Shown here in pieces: positions 35,101 through 46,723 of a stretch of 64,000 bases of DNA. The DNA comes from Flaveria trinervia (taxonomy: Eukaryota; Streptophyta; Magnoliopsida; Asterales; Asteraceae): contig CM046451.1 of the NCBI GenBank assembly GCA_025506515.1, positions 43,558,641 to 43,622,640 of the forward strand. The letters are read 5' to 3'. The position numbers and the translations under genes were made by a program. The notes below the pieces were generated by a model that worked only from the letters and a program-made list of their open reading frames with translations, had not been told where the DNA came from and made no database searches. Each line of letters begins with the position of its first letter. Positions within the stretch are counted from its first letter, which is position 1.

Positions 35101-35472
35101 TACATAGTCACAAGATATGCGTTAAGATCGTTTCATATAGTGACGTTTGGGATTCTTAACCCTGACAGTCAACCTTTCTTATCATTGTTGGTCCTTTATT
35201 GATTTCTAGACATCATTTTACTACGAAATTATATTCTAGAAGTTGTGACCTATAATCTAAGGTACCACGGTAACTCTTTTTTCCAACATTTCATCTCAAA
35301 ACGACTCGCGCTTATTATGTTAAGGATCTTGTAAGATTCCATAAAGTGAAGCGTGCCACCTGTAATCAAACGTCAAATACTGTTCGTTGAACACTCACAT
35401 TTCATTTCAATTCCGTTGTTCATTTAAGTTCATTCTTAATTTCGGGACGAAACTCTTTTAAGTTGGGGAGAC
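32157..35472 (+). mobile_element. Element D internal region 1 (non-coding)
   Basis: PBS at 32159-32172 and PPT AAGTTGGGGAGAC at 35460-35472. Bases 32157 to about 32740 match the Gypsy-C leader. The remaining 2.7 kb has no retroviral domain in any frame. The longest open frames (32714-33046 plus, 33170-33379 minus) show no known motif and look accidental. A tandem hairpin array occupies 33551-34115. I see nothing else in 34116-35459 until the Gypsy-C-like end ('ttcgggacgaaactc'). Confidence 0.85.
33551..34115 (+). ncRNA. eight-unit tandem hairpin array in D internal region 1 (putative structured RNA)
   Basis: Stems flank a conserved loop close to TAGGAGTGATTTCCCTTACC. Arms: 33634-33644/33660-33670 (10 of 11 pairs), 33719-33726/33746-33753 (TCACCAAA/TTTGGTGA), 33796-33804/33823-33831 (ATCATCAAG/CTTGATGAT), 33876-33885/33905-33914 (CTTCATCAAA/TTTGATGAAG), 33950-33960/33981-33991 (11 pairs, two G-U). 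Units at 33551, 34020 and 34083 have weaker stems. Spacing is 63-85 bases. Stem sequences differ between units while pairing is kept. A transcript is inferred, not shown. Confidence 0.65.
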
Positions 35473-38410
35473 TGTAACATCTTGTATTTTTTTTAACTGA
35501 AAAGTAAACTTTGTTAAGTTTTAAAAGGACCTTTTATGTCAATTTTGAAACTTTGAGGATTTATTATGCTTAATAAATAATTTGGTGATTAAATAATTAT
35601 AATAATAATAATAATAATAATGTACTAATAATGAAGGCTTTATTAATAAAACTAATAGAGATAACTATAATAATTTATGAAAATATTAACTTGTAAGAGT
35701 TAAAAACTTAAAGTAATTAAGTTAGGGGGTTAATTTGTTAATTTTGAAACTTTAAATGAAAATTTTAGCATGAAATAATAACATTTGAAAGTTGAGGGAC
35801 CATTTGTGTAAATAACCAAAACTCCAATTTGATTCCCTCTCAACCCACGTTTTTCCGGCGGGTCTCCGGCCAACTCGCCGGCGACTCTCTGGCCACTTTA
35901 AAACTTTGAAATCCGACGTTTTTAACCTCAGAAACCGACCCAAATCGTTACATTTACATGTTTCGAACTTAAATTCACGATTTAATTATGTTTAAACATC
36001 GGTTTCAAACCTCAATCGATGGAGTAACCGAAGCCATTAAACCTTAAGCCGTTCAAACATTAAAGTACAATAATAATCGAATTAACTTAACATAAACAAT
36101 CGTTTATCCATTCCTAACGTTGTAATCAAGCTAATTTCTCCTGAGAAACACACAACCATTGAATTCGAGTATCACTTTCATCGTGAACCTGCAACTCGAA
36201 CAAAGGCTACTTTCTGAGCATTATTGATTTCAATTGATAGAGGGCTTTGGTTCACCTAGGCCTTCAGATGCTTTCTGCAAAATGAATTCGACTATCGTGC
36301 ACATTTTCATCGTGAAGCGATTCCGACCAAGCCGCAACGTGTTCTTCATTTGTTCTTATAGTGGTCAACTTCGAATCAGGTAATTAAACGCTGCTATAGA
36401 CTCGTTTTCATATAGAGAACAAAAGCCCTAAGTTGGTTTTCACAAACAATAACAGTTTGATCTTCAATTTGATCAATGATGATTCTAGGGTTTATGTAAA
36501 TTGGGATTCTTTTGTGGGTATGTTTTTAACATTTAAAAACCGGGTGATACCGCGGCTGTATGCCTTGGTTCACCGGTTAAATCATCACATTCTAACTTGG
36601 AGGTCCCGGGTTCGACCCCGGGCACCCCCATATTTTTTAAAATGGCTTTTTAAGCCTTAAATCAACTTTAGAAAATTTTTAATAATATAGAAAAATATTT
36701 TTTTTAACCTTTAAATATATTTTAAGTTGTCAAATAGTTTTTAGTAATATTTTAAAATACTAAACAATTAAAAACCTTTGTAATAAAACATTTTAAAGGT
36801 TATTTTTGAATTATTAACATAGATTTTAAATAATTAACAAAATAGTAGTGACCCGAACTATCCTTAAAATTTTATCGTTTAAATCACGATATTTTAAATG
36901 GAGTTTTATTTTAAAATGTTATAAATTCTTTTGTGTAATAAAACTATATTATGTTTCAAATTATAAATCTAAATGATAAATAACTAATTCTTCAAGTAGT
37001 TGTTAAAATGATTATGTGAATAATATGTTATTATCTAATCATTTGAGCATGTTAAATCATTTAATGAAGTTATTCGTTAACTTTTATTTAAATTCTTGAA
37101 AATTATAAAACAATATAAATTGCTTTAAGTTTTTTTTAAAACTTTATAATAAATTATTTAAAAGCCCAAAACCTTATAAAATGATTATAATATGTAACAT
37201 CCTTATCAACTTTTAAATAGTTAATTTGTAAATTAATTATTTTCTTTTCACATATTATACTTAATTTCTATAAAATCAATAACTTAAATTGTTATGACAT
37301 TTTCAATTATTATTGGTCTTAATTGATTTAAATTATCTTTATTAAACCTAAATGATTTATTATTAAAATCCCAAATTCCATTTGAAACCCTAGTTCATGT
37401 TTTATTGTTAATCTTATTACCAAACCTAATCTTAGAATCTATACGTTTAAACAACTTGTAAACGAAATCATTTGGACCCTCGTTTAAATTATTATCATCA
37501 TTATTATAAACATAATTACTCATCAAAACCCTAAAACTATTGAAACCCTAATTCTTATTTAAACATTAATCAATATATTACCTTAATTTTTCATCTTGTA
37601 AATTATATATTTAGGTGCTTGTAATGGACACTTGGGATTTATCTCGTAATCTTTTATATCATCTTGAAATGCTTATTTCCATGTGAGTTTTCCTTGCCCC
37701 ATTTTATTTTATTTCACACTACTTTGGGGTGAAACATGATTATCTATACATTGTCCACTTATTACGTTTGAGACTTGTAAGCACATGCAATTCATCTTAT
37801 TATTATGTCATGGTTATTTGTGTATTGTAAGTGTTTATATGAGATACATAGTTTGTTTACAATCATTAACTATTGCTAGCCTGGCGACGTCTTAGATCTT
37901 TGGGCCTGACAAGCCTATTTGGTGCTAAAGTCGATGTATTGCCGACTCCTAGGAGCCGTATGCTTGTAACTAGGGAACCAAATACACTTAGCCAATCTTT
38001 TATACTTGTAATCAAGTCGAGGTTTGATTGTAACGTTATGTGTTCTCTAACCTTACTAGCTTATAACCTATGACATGAATTGCTACTTGTAACCTTTTCA
38101 TATTATGTATGAAAACCTTGGAAACTCACCAACTATTTATAGTTGACATTTTATTTTTATCATGTTTCAGGAAAACCCCCAAGTTTGAAGTGAACTTATA
38201 TTGCTGGCATATTCTAGGACTTGGTAATAAACAAAAATGATTATGTTGGTTATTTCATGTTGAAACTTATTTCATTATTGATACTTATACTTGTAATGTA
38301 ATTATGAAACTTATGAATAATATTTGGATTTAATAAGTAGCGTTATGTGGCTGTGAACAATCGTAACTCTCACATCTCGACGTTTCCGCCGTCAAGGTTG
38401 GGGTGTGACA
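35473..38410 (+). repeat. Element D LTR 2 (shared middle LTR)
   Basis: 2938 bp. It is preceded by a PPT and followed by a PBS (38413-38426), so it serves as 3' LTR of the left unit and 5' LTR of the right unit. It carries (TAA)7 at 35600-35620 and a tRNA-like module at 36542-36629. Nearly identical to LTR 1. Confidence 0.95.
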
Positions 38411-41400
38411 GATTGGTATCAGAGCCCATAACAATAGGGAATTAGGTTATTAGAAATGGTGACCTAGACTATAGTTGCATGAACCTCATAAAAAGATCAT
38501 TATACTTTTGTGCTTGCTTATTGTTTGCATGCTACATAATGCTATGCCTTTTTGTGCAACTTGATGCCTTAGTATAATGCATAAAACTTAGTTATTGTCT
38601 CCCTAAACTTAACTTAAACTCTTTGATTTCCCCCGACAAATGAACTTCCTAAACTTATTCTCAACGACATGTGGAATCTACACTTATCGTCGTGGGTTCA
38701 ATTTCTTAGACTCTATGTCTAATCTATGTAAATCCCATCAAGGTTTTGATTTCATAACCAAAGAAATTTGTGTGACACATAGACACCTGTATTCTAGATT
38801 TCCTGGCAAAAGGCCTTTGGGCTAAGGCAAGCATATCGTATAAATCTCATTGCGAGACCAGTTATGCTTACCTGGGGATTTCTGGGATGAGTGATAAACT
38901 ATGGTCAATATACACAAATCTCTAAGGCAAATGGGTCAATTTACCTTGACGTGTCAACGATTCCAAATGGTAATGCGTTACCCAATGGAACCATCCTCTT
39001 TGTATCTTGAAAAATCCTTGATTTTTTTTGAACTGGTTTATCACCAAAGTTTCAATATCTTCTCATTTTTAACATATATAATGTTCCTGTTAAAATTGAA
39101 CCCATTCTACATTTCAACTTCTACATTTAAACACCGCTATACGTTGAGCGTTTCATGTAACTATTTCTATATCTTGACCAACGTGAACATGGATCTTAAT
39201 ATACCCAAAGATATTGGGAACCTAAACCGAATGGTCATCAAAAACTTTAAACCGTTACTCATGGTTCTCAAGTTTTCTTAAGGATGTGTCCCATAACTAA
39301 GAACATGCAATGCTATAGGTGGAATTCCTACATCTCGGGATACTTTGTCTAGGCAAAGTGTAAATGGCGATTTGACTCGATCATTGGATCCATTTACTTG
39401 ACTCGAAACCCTTGAGATGAGTGATCACTTATAAGTACGCGTGTCTTCAATGAGGCTATGGTAGACCTCATATCTTGAGAAGTCCATGTACTCCTTTCGA
39501 TTGTGAATCGAATGTTCACATCTCATTGTGGTGTTGAATAATTTCCTGCCCTTGATTTCATCTTCCCGGTTGAAACCATCCAAGATTTGAACACCACAAC
39601 AACTTCTGTTATCTTGAACTTTGATCTTAAGCATGATTTTTCCTTTTGTTACATTGATGTAACTTGAAATTTTCCGAATTTCTAATTGATATTATTTTCC
39701 TTTCGTCGTTAAGTCAAAATCCGTACCGTCTGCACCGTGAGAGATGCAAGTGTTTGCAAGTCAACCTATGACTAAGAACACCTGTATCTCTTAAATGATC
39801 CTAACTCAACAAAACAGGGGTGATTCCCTTACTTTGACGATTCTCTATTCGTTTCGATAAAAGGTTTCCAATTGTGATTTATAAAATTTCATCCTCTGGA
39901 TCGGGGTGATTTCCTTATCCTGAGGATTGACTTCAATTACTTTCTTTGGAATGGCATTTCACAAATGACATGATCTCACCAAAATAGGATTGAAACCCAT
40001 ACTTTGGTGATAAATGTCAATCTTCGATTGTTTTCTTGCTATTATGAAATTCAATCATCAAGATAGGCGTAAATTTCATACCTTGATGATAATATCATTT
40101 TTATGAACTGTTTTTTTTTGTACAAATGAGACGACTTCATCAAAGTAGGAGTGAATTCTGGATTTTGATGAAGAAGTTCATCTTGTTATATTTTGTTTTC
40201 GAAAAACTTCACCGTTAAGATAGGAGTGATTTCCCTTACCTTGATGGTGAGTTACCTCGTCTTATTTCTGTGGATCCTCAACAAGGAGTTGGGATCGAGC
40301 TTTTTGATTGGTAAGTTAGAGGTCATACCTTGAGAAGACACCCTCAAGCTAGGAGTGAAAACCACACCTTGATGACTATTCTCATTTCTGATCTCCAACT
40401 TACCAAGGTTTAATCAAGTGACAAGAAACATGTAGTAACTTGAAGGGTGAACCATTTTAGTGTTGGACCTATCAAGCCAAAGCATGATTTCTGAACTTGA
40501 AAGAAGACCTGATCACTCTAGGTTGATTTTGATTTCGAGTTTGGAGCATTTGAATTCTTAAATCGATTTCTTTTCCTTTATCTTCATGTTTTGACTCGAT
40601 CTAGCTACATCGAACCATTTATTTCTTACTTATCAACTTTTATTTTGAGTTGTCATCAACACATGATTGTGTGATGGTAGCCTTCTTAAACGATCTTTCT
40701 GCTAAATAAGACATTATCAACTTGTGTTCATGTCTTTCTAGACACACGAATGTTCTCAGCTGTGCTTATGGGTTTGATGAACTACGTATGCAATCTATAC
40801 TTGGAAACTTGCTATCTTGCAAAACATGTTTACAAATATTTTTCTTAATGTTTGCGTCATTTCTTGAATCGCTTTTGAACCTTAACCTTGAAAATCAATG
40901 AAATTTTATCTTGATTCTGAACAACAAGACTCGTTATTATCCTCATTGCGATGTGGATATAAGGGTTCATAAAATTTCGTAATTTGTAGTCATATGTGTG
41001 GCATAAAAGGAAAGACATAACTTGGCATGTGTCCAAGTGTCTTACTTTCACATATGATAAAACCTAACATCCGTGTTCATGTGAATCTCCTATTTAACTT
41101 TTCATCACTAAGTGCCTCTTATCTTAGATGCCATGATGACAAATGGTGCATTATAGACCGATTAACTAATTTCATATTGACTCATGTGGATTAACGGGTC
41201 GAGAAATTGACTCGTATCTATCCTAAATAGTCGTATACCGTGGTATGTCGTTAAACATCGATCGTTAATTTGGATGATCAATTCATTTTCTGCTTTTAAT
41301 AATGTTCCTAACCATTATCGTGAACTTATTCCAAAATCTTCGCATATTGTATTGGAGAGATACATAGTCACAAGATATGCGTTAAGATCGTTTCATATAG

Positions 41401-41731
41401 TGACGTTTGGGATTCTTAACCTGACAGTCAACCTTTCTTATCATTGTTGGTCCTTTATTGATTTCTAGACATCATTTTACTACGAAATTATATTCTAGAA
41501 GTTGTGACCTATAAATCTAAGGTACCACGGTAACTCGTTTTTCCAACATTTCATCTCAAAACGACTCGCGCTTATTATGTTAAGGATCTTGTAAGATTCC
41601 ATAAAGTGAAGCGTGCCACCTGTAATCAAACGTCAATACTGTTCGTTGAACACTCACATTTCATTTCAATTCCGTTGTTCATTTAAGTTCATTCTTAATT
41701 TCGGGACGAAACTCTTTTAAGTTGGGGAGAC
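38411..41731 (+). mobile_element. Element D internal region 2 (non-coding)
   Basis: Near-identical copy of 32157-35472, differing mainly by 1-3 base indels in short runs. PBS 38413-38426, PPT 41719-41731. The same hairpin array is present at 39806-40374. No coding region. Confidence 0.9.
39806..40374 (+). ncRNA. tandem hairpin array, second copy, in D internal region 2
   Basis: Second copy of the eight-unit array at 33551-34115. Stems are unchanged; the few differences are small insertions in loops or between units (for example an extra T in the loop near 40075). Confidence 0.65.
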
Positions 41732-44672
41732 TGTAACATCTTGTATTTTTTTTAACTGAAAAGTAAACTTTGTTAAGTTTTAAAAGGACCTTTTATGTCA
41801 ATTTTGAAACTTTGAGGATTTATTATGCTTAATAATAATTTGGTGATTAAATAAATTATAATAATAATAATAATAATGTACTAATAATGAAGGCTTTATT
41901 AATAAAACTAATAGAGATAACTATAATAATTTATGAAAATATAAACTTGTAAGAGTTAAAAACTTAAAGTAATTAAGTTAGGGGGTTAATTTGTTAATTT
42001 TGAAACTTTAAATGAAAATTTTAGCATGAAATAATAACATTTGAAAGTTGAGGGACCATTTGTGTAAATAACCAAAACTCCAATTTGATTCCCTCTCAAC
42101 CCACGTTTTTCCGGCGGTCTCCGGCCAACTCGCCGGCGACTCTCTGGCCACTTTAAAACTTTGAAATCCGACGTTTTTAACCTCAGAAACCGACCCAAAT
42201 CGTTACATTTACATGTTTCGAACTTAAATTCACGATTTAATTATGTTTAAACATCGGTTTCAAACCTCAATCGATGGAGTAACCGAAGCCATTAAACCTT
42301 AAGCCGTTCAAACATTAAAGTACAATAATAATCGAATTAACTTAACATAAACAATCGTTTATCCATTCCTAACGTTGTAATCAAGCTAATTTCTCCTGAG
42401 AAACACACAACCATTGAATTCGAGTATCACTTTCATCGTGAACCTGCAACTCGAACAAAGGCTACTTTCTGAGCATTATTGATTTCAATTGATAGAGGGC
42501 TTTGGTTCACCTAGGCCTTCAGATGCTTTCTGCAAAATGAATTCGACTATCGTGCACATTTTCATCGTGAAGCGATTCCGACCAAGCCGCAACGTGTTCT
42601 TCATTTGTTCTTATAGTGGTCAACTTCGAATCAGGTAATTAAACGCTGCTATAGACTCGTTTTCATATAGAGAACAAAAGCCCTAAGTTGGTTTTCACAA
42701 ACAATAACAGTTTGATCTTCAATTTGATCAATGATGATTCTAGGGTTTATGTAAATTGGGATTCTTTTGTGGGTATGTTTTTAACATTTAAAAACCGGGT
42801 GATACCGCGGCTGTATGCCTTGGTTCACCGGTTAAATCATCACATTCTAACTTGGAGGTCCCGGGTTCGACCCCGGGCACCCCCATATTTTTTAAAATGG
42901 CTTTTTAAGCCTTAAATCAACTTTAGAAAATTTTTAATAATATAGAAAAATATTTTTTAACCTTTAAATATATTTTAAGTTGTCAAATAGTTTTTAGTAA
43001 TATTTTAAAATGCTAAAAAATTAAAAACCTTTGTAATAAAACATTTTAAAGTTATTTTTGAATTATTAACATAGATTTTAAATAATTAACAAAATAGTAG
43101 TGACCCGAACTATCCTTAAAATTTTATCGTTTAAATCACGATATTTTAAATGGAGTTTTATTTTAAAACGTTATAAATTCTTTTGTGTAATAAAACTATA
43201 TTATGTTTCAATTATAAATCTAAATGATAAATAACTAATTCTTCAAGTAGTTGTTAAAATGATTATGTGAATAATATGTTATTATCTAATCATTTGAGCA
43301 TGTTAAATCATTTAATGAAGTTATTCGTTAACTTTTATTTAAATTCTTGAAAATTATAAAACAATATAAATTGCTTTAAGTTTTTTTTAAAACTTTATAA
43401 TAAATTATTTAAAAGCCCAAAACCTTATAAAATGATTATAATATGTAACATCCTTATCAACTTTTAAATAGTTAATTTTTAAATTAATTATTTTCTTTTC
43501 ACATATTATACTTAATTTCTATAAAATCAATAACTTAAATTGTTATGACATTTTCAATTATTATTGGTCTTAATTGATTTAAATTATCTTTATTAAACCT
43601 AAATGATTTATTATTAAAATCCCAAATTCCATTTGAAACCCTAGTTCATGTTTTATTGTTAATCTTATTACCAAACCTAATCTTAGAATCTATATGTTTA
43701 AACAACTTGTAAAAGAAATCATTTGGACCCTCGTTTAAATTATTATCATCATCATTATAAACATAATTACTCATCAAAACCCTAAAACTATTGAAACCCT
43801 AATTCTTATTTAAACATTAATCAATATATTAACCTTAATCTTCATCTTGTAAATTATATATTTAGGTGCTTGTAATGGACACTTGGGATTTATCTCGTAA
43901 TCTTTTATATCATCTTGAAATGCTTATTTCCATGTGAGTTTTTCTTGCCCCATTTTATTTTATTTCACACTACTTTGGGGTGAAACATGATTATCTATAC
44001 ATTGTACACTTATTAACGTTTGAGACTTGTAAGCACATGCAATTCATCTTATTATTATGTCATGGTTATTTGTGTATTGTAAGTGTTTATATGAGATACA
44101 TAGTTTGTTTATAATCATTAACTATTGCTAGCCTGGCGACATCTTAGATCTTTGGGCCTGACAAGCCTATTTGGTGCTAAAGTCGATGTATTGCCGACTC
44201 CTAGGAGCCGTATGCTTGTGCACTAGGGAACCAAATACACTTAGCCAATCTTTTATACTTGTAATCAAGTCGAGGTTTGATTGTAACGTTATGTGTTCTA
44301 TAACCTTACTAGCTTATAACCTATGACATGAATTGCTACTTGTAACCTTTTCATATTATGTATGAAAACCTTGGAAACTCACCAACTATTTATAGTTGAC
44401 CTTTTATTTTTATCATGTTTCAGGAAAACCCCCAAGTTTGAAGTGAACTTATATTGCTGGCATATTCTAGGACTTGGACCTAGTTAATAAACAAAAATGA
44501 TTATGTTGGTTATTTCATGTTGAAACTTATTTCATTATTGAGACTTATACTTGTAATGTAATTATGAAACTTATGAATAATATATTTGGATATAATAAGT
44601 AGCGTTATGTGGCTGTGAACAATCGTAACTCTCACATCTCGACGTTTCCGCCGTCAAGGTTGGGGTGTGACA
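41732..44672 (+). repeat. Element D LTR 3
   Basis: 2941 bp with (TAA)6 at 41859-41876 and the tRNA-like module at 42797-42884. After its end the sequence reads GAT, the first three bases that follow the other D LTRs, and then jumps to Gypsy-C leader sequence. No matching target duplication is seen. Confidence 0.95.
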
Positions 44673-45002
44673 GATAAACCAAAGAATTTGTGTGATACAT
44701 GGACACCTGTATTCTGGATTTCCTGGCAAAAGGCCCTCGGGCTAAGGCAAGCATATCGCATAAATCCTACGGGACTAGTTATGCTTACCTGGGGATTTCT
44801 GGGATGAGTGATAAACCATGGTCAACTACACAAATTTCTAAGGCGAATGGGTCAACTTACCTTGACGTGTCAACGTTTCCAAATGGTAATGCGTTACCAA
44901 ATGGAACCATTCCATGTGTCTTACAACTTTTTGCCTTATCCTTGTTGAACATTAATCCTTATTATTCCAATTCTCATATCTAACTCATTTGTATATTCCA
45001 GC

Positions 45003-46250
45003 ATGTCTCGTCATCATGGAAAGCATGGAAGTTCCGATCGTAAGTTAGCCGCCATGATTGCTCGACAAATGGCTGCTGTCATTCCGACCATGGTTGCTGA
45101 ACTTAATAGCACCTTAATGACCAACACTAGCAACAATGGAAATGGTCATGGAGAGAATAGCAACAATCAAAATGGGAACAATCAACACGAGAATAATCAA
45201 ACTTGCACCTTCAAACACTTCAGCTCTTGCAAGCCCACTAGTTTTAGTGGCAAGGAAGGAGCCACTGGCCTTCTTGAGTGGTTCGAAAGCATGGAGAATA
45301 CCTTTATCAATTGTGAGTGTCCCGATGCACTCAAGGTTCGTTATGCCACTAGTATGTTCCAACAAAGGGCTCTTACCTGGTGGAATAGCGAGAAGAGGAA
45401 TCGTGGACCCGATGCTATTCTAGCACTTACATGGGAAGAGTTCAAGAACATCGCCATCGCGAAGTTCTGCCCAAGAAGTGAATTGCAAAAGTTGGAAGAA
45501 GAGTTTTGGAATTTGAAACAAAATGATGGTGATCATTTGGCCTACTCAACTAGGCATCATGAGTTGAGTATACTGCTGCCCCATATGGTCGACACTGTTC
45601 CCTGCAACATCGAGAAGTTCATTAAGGGTGTACCACCCCAAATTCAAGATGCTGTGTGGGTAGCCGACCCACAACCTTGGAAGAAGCCATTACAATCACC
45701 GCTCAACTCACCGAGAACCATATAAGAGCGGCACCATGTCTGTGAAGGGTGCAAAGAAGGTGGAGAAGACGGCTAACGAGGCGGTTAAGGAGACCAAAGC
45801 TGAACCGTCTAACAGCCATAACAACAACAAGAAGCGCAAGTTCACACCGGCGCGTAACTATGCCGTGGCTGCACCCAAACAACCCCAAAGACAACCTGTA
45901 CCTGCGGCTACATCTGTGGCACAAGTGCCTGGGGCTAGGGCTTATGCTGGTCCGCAACCGATGTGCAACACGTGTAGGTATCATCATCCGGGAATCAACC
46001 ATGCCGCATTTGCACCTTGTGCGGTAAATATGGTCATTTGGTGGCGACTTGCCACCGTGCACCTAACAATGCCGCTGTGGTCACAAACCGTGTTTGCTAC
46101 AACTGTGGGGAACCTGGCCATTTTCGCCCACAATGCCCTCGTCTTGTGGGTAATGTTCCATAAGCCCGAGGACGTGCTTTCAACATCAACGCTAACCAAG
46201 CACAAGCAAACAACGATGTGGTGAATGGTACGTTAATTCACCCTTAAATT
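45003..46250 (+). pseudogene. gag: Gypsy-C gag
   Basis: Capsid/nucleocapsid precursor. Start ATG 45003 (MSRHHGKHGSSDRK), followed by an Asn/Gly-rich stretch. The retrotransposon-gag core spans 45210-45660: FSGKEGATGLLEWFESME, TWWNS, TWEEFKNIAIAKFCP and FIKGVPPQI. A frame change near 45675 leads to a Lys-rich linker (45736-45950). Two intact C-x2-C-x4-H-x4-C zinc knuckles share one frame at 46011-46052 and 46095-46136 (CYNCGEPGHFRPQC). The few single-base breaks suggest recent damage or consensus error. Confidence 0.9.
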
Positions 46251-46312
46251 TTGTGATCAAATTCATTTCATATTTTACCTGTATTGTTAAATACCTTAAA
46301 AATTGAACAGGT

Positions 46313-46723
46313 ATGTTCCTTATTAACAAAACTTATGCATATGTCCCATTTGATTTTGGAGCCGATAAAAGTTTTGTTTCATTAGAGTTTGAACCCATAC
46401 TTGCTAAGCCACATACGAAACTAGAAAGACCTCTTACTGTTGAAGTTGCCGATGGAGAACCGATCACCGTTGACGTTATCATTCGTGATTGCATCTTAAG
46501 TCTTGACACGCATGATTTTCTTATCGATCTTATCCCTATGAAACTTGGAAGCTTTGACATCATCATTGGTATGGATTGGTTAGCCAAACACCATGCCGAG
46601 ATCATTTGTTTCGAGAAGTGCATTCGTATACCGTTACCCTCTGGAGATACGTTGAAGGTGTTCGGTGAAAAATCTTCCAAGGGCTTAAACTCATGTCTTG
46701 CACTCAAGCCCGAAAGGGCTTAA
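46313..46723 (+). pseudogene. Gypsy-C aspartic protease
   Basis: A 136-residue open frame after gag. The active-site block is FDFGADKSFVS (Asp codon 46352-46354), where the family has D-S-G-A: Ser is replaced by Phe, a one-base change from TCT to TTT that probably kills activity. The downstream landmarks IIIGMDWLAKHHAEI (about 46558-46602) are present. Whether the frame joins gag directly or by frameshift cannot be told. Confidence 0.85.

Larger units (their letters stand above)
29191..44672 (+). mobile_element. Element D: tandem LTR-internal-LTR-internal-LTR array, non-autonomous
   Basis: Three LTRs (29191-32156, 35473-38410, 41732-44672) alternate with two internal regions (32157-35472, 38411-41731), each internal with its own PBS and PPT. 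Repeat copies are nearly identical. The internals code for no gag, PR, RT or IN, yet share about 550 bp of 5' leader and the last 45 bp with Gypsy-C. This is a large retrotransposon derivative (LARD). The array lies inside the Gypsy-C leader. Outer flanks do not form a target duplication (ATTTCAT left, GATAAACC right). I infer unequal recombination between two copies. Confidence 0.9.

Noticed and set aside
45703..46062. 119-codon minus-strand ORF
   Set aside because: Antisense to the Gypsy-C gag linker and zinc knuckles; a compositional shadow.
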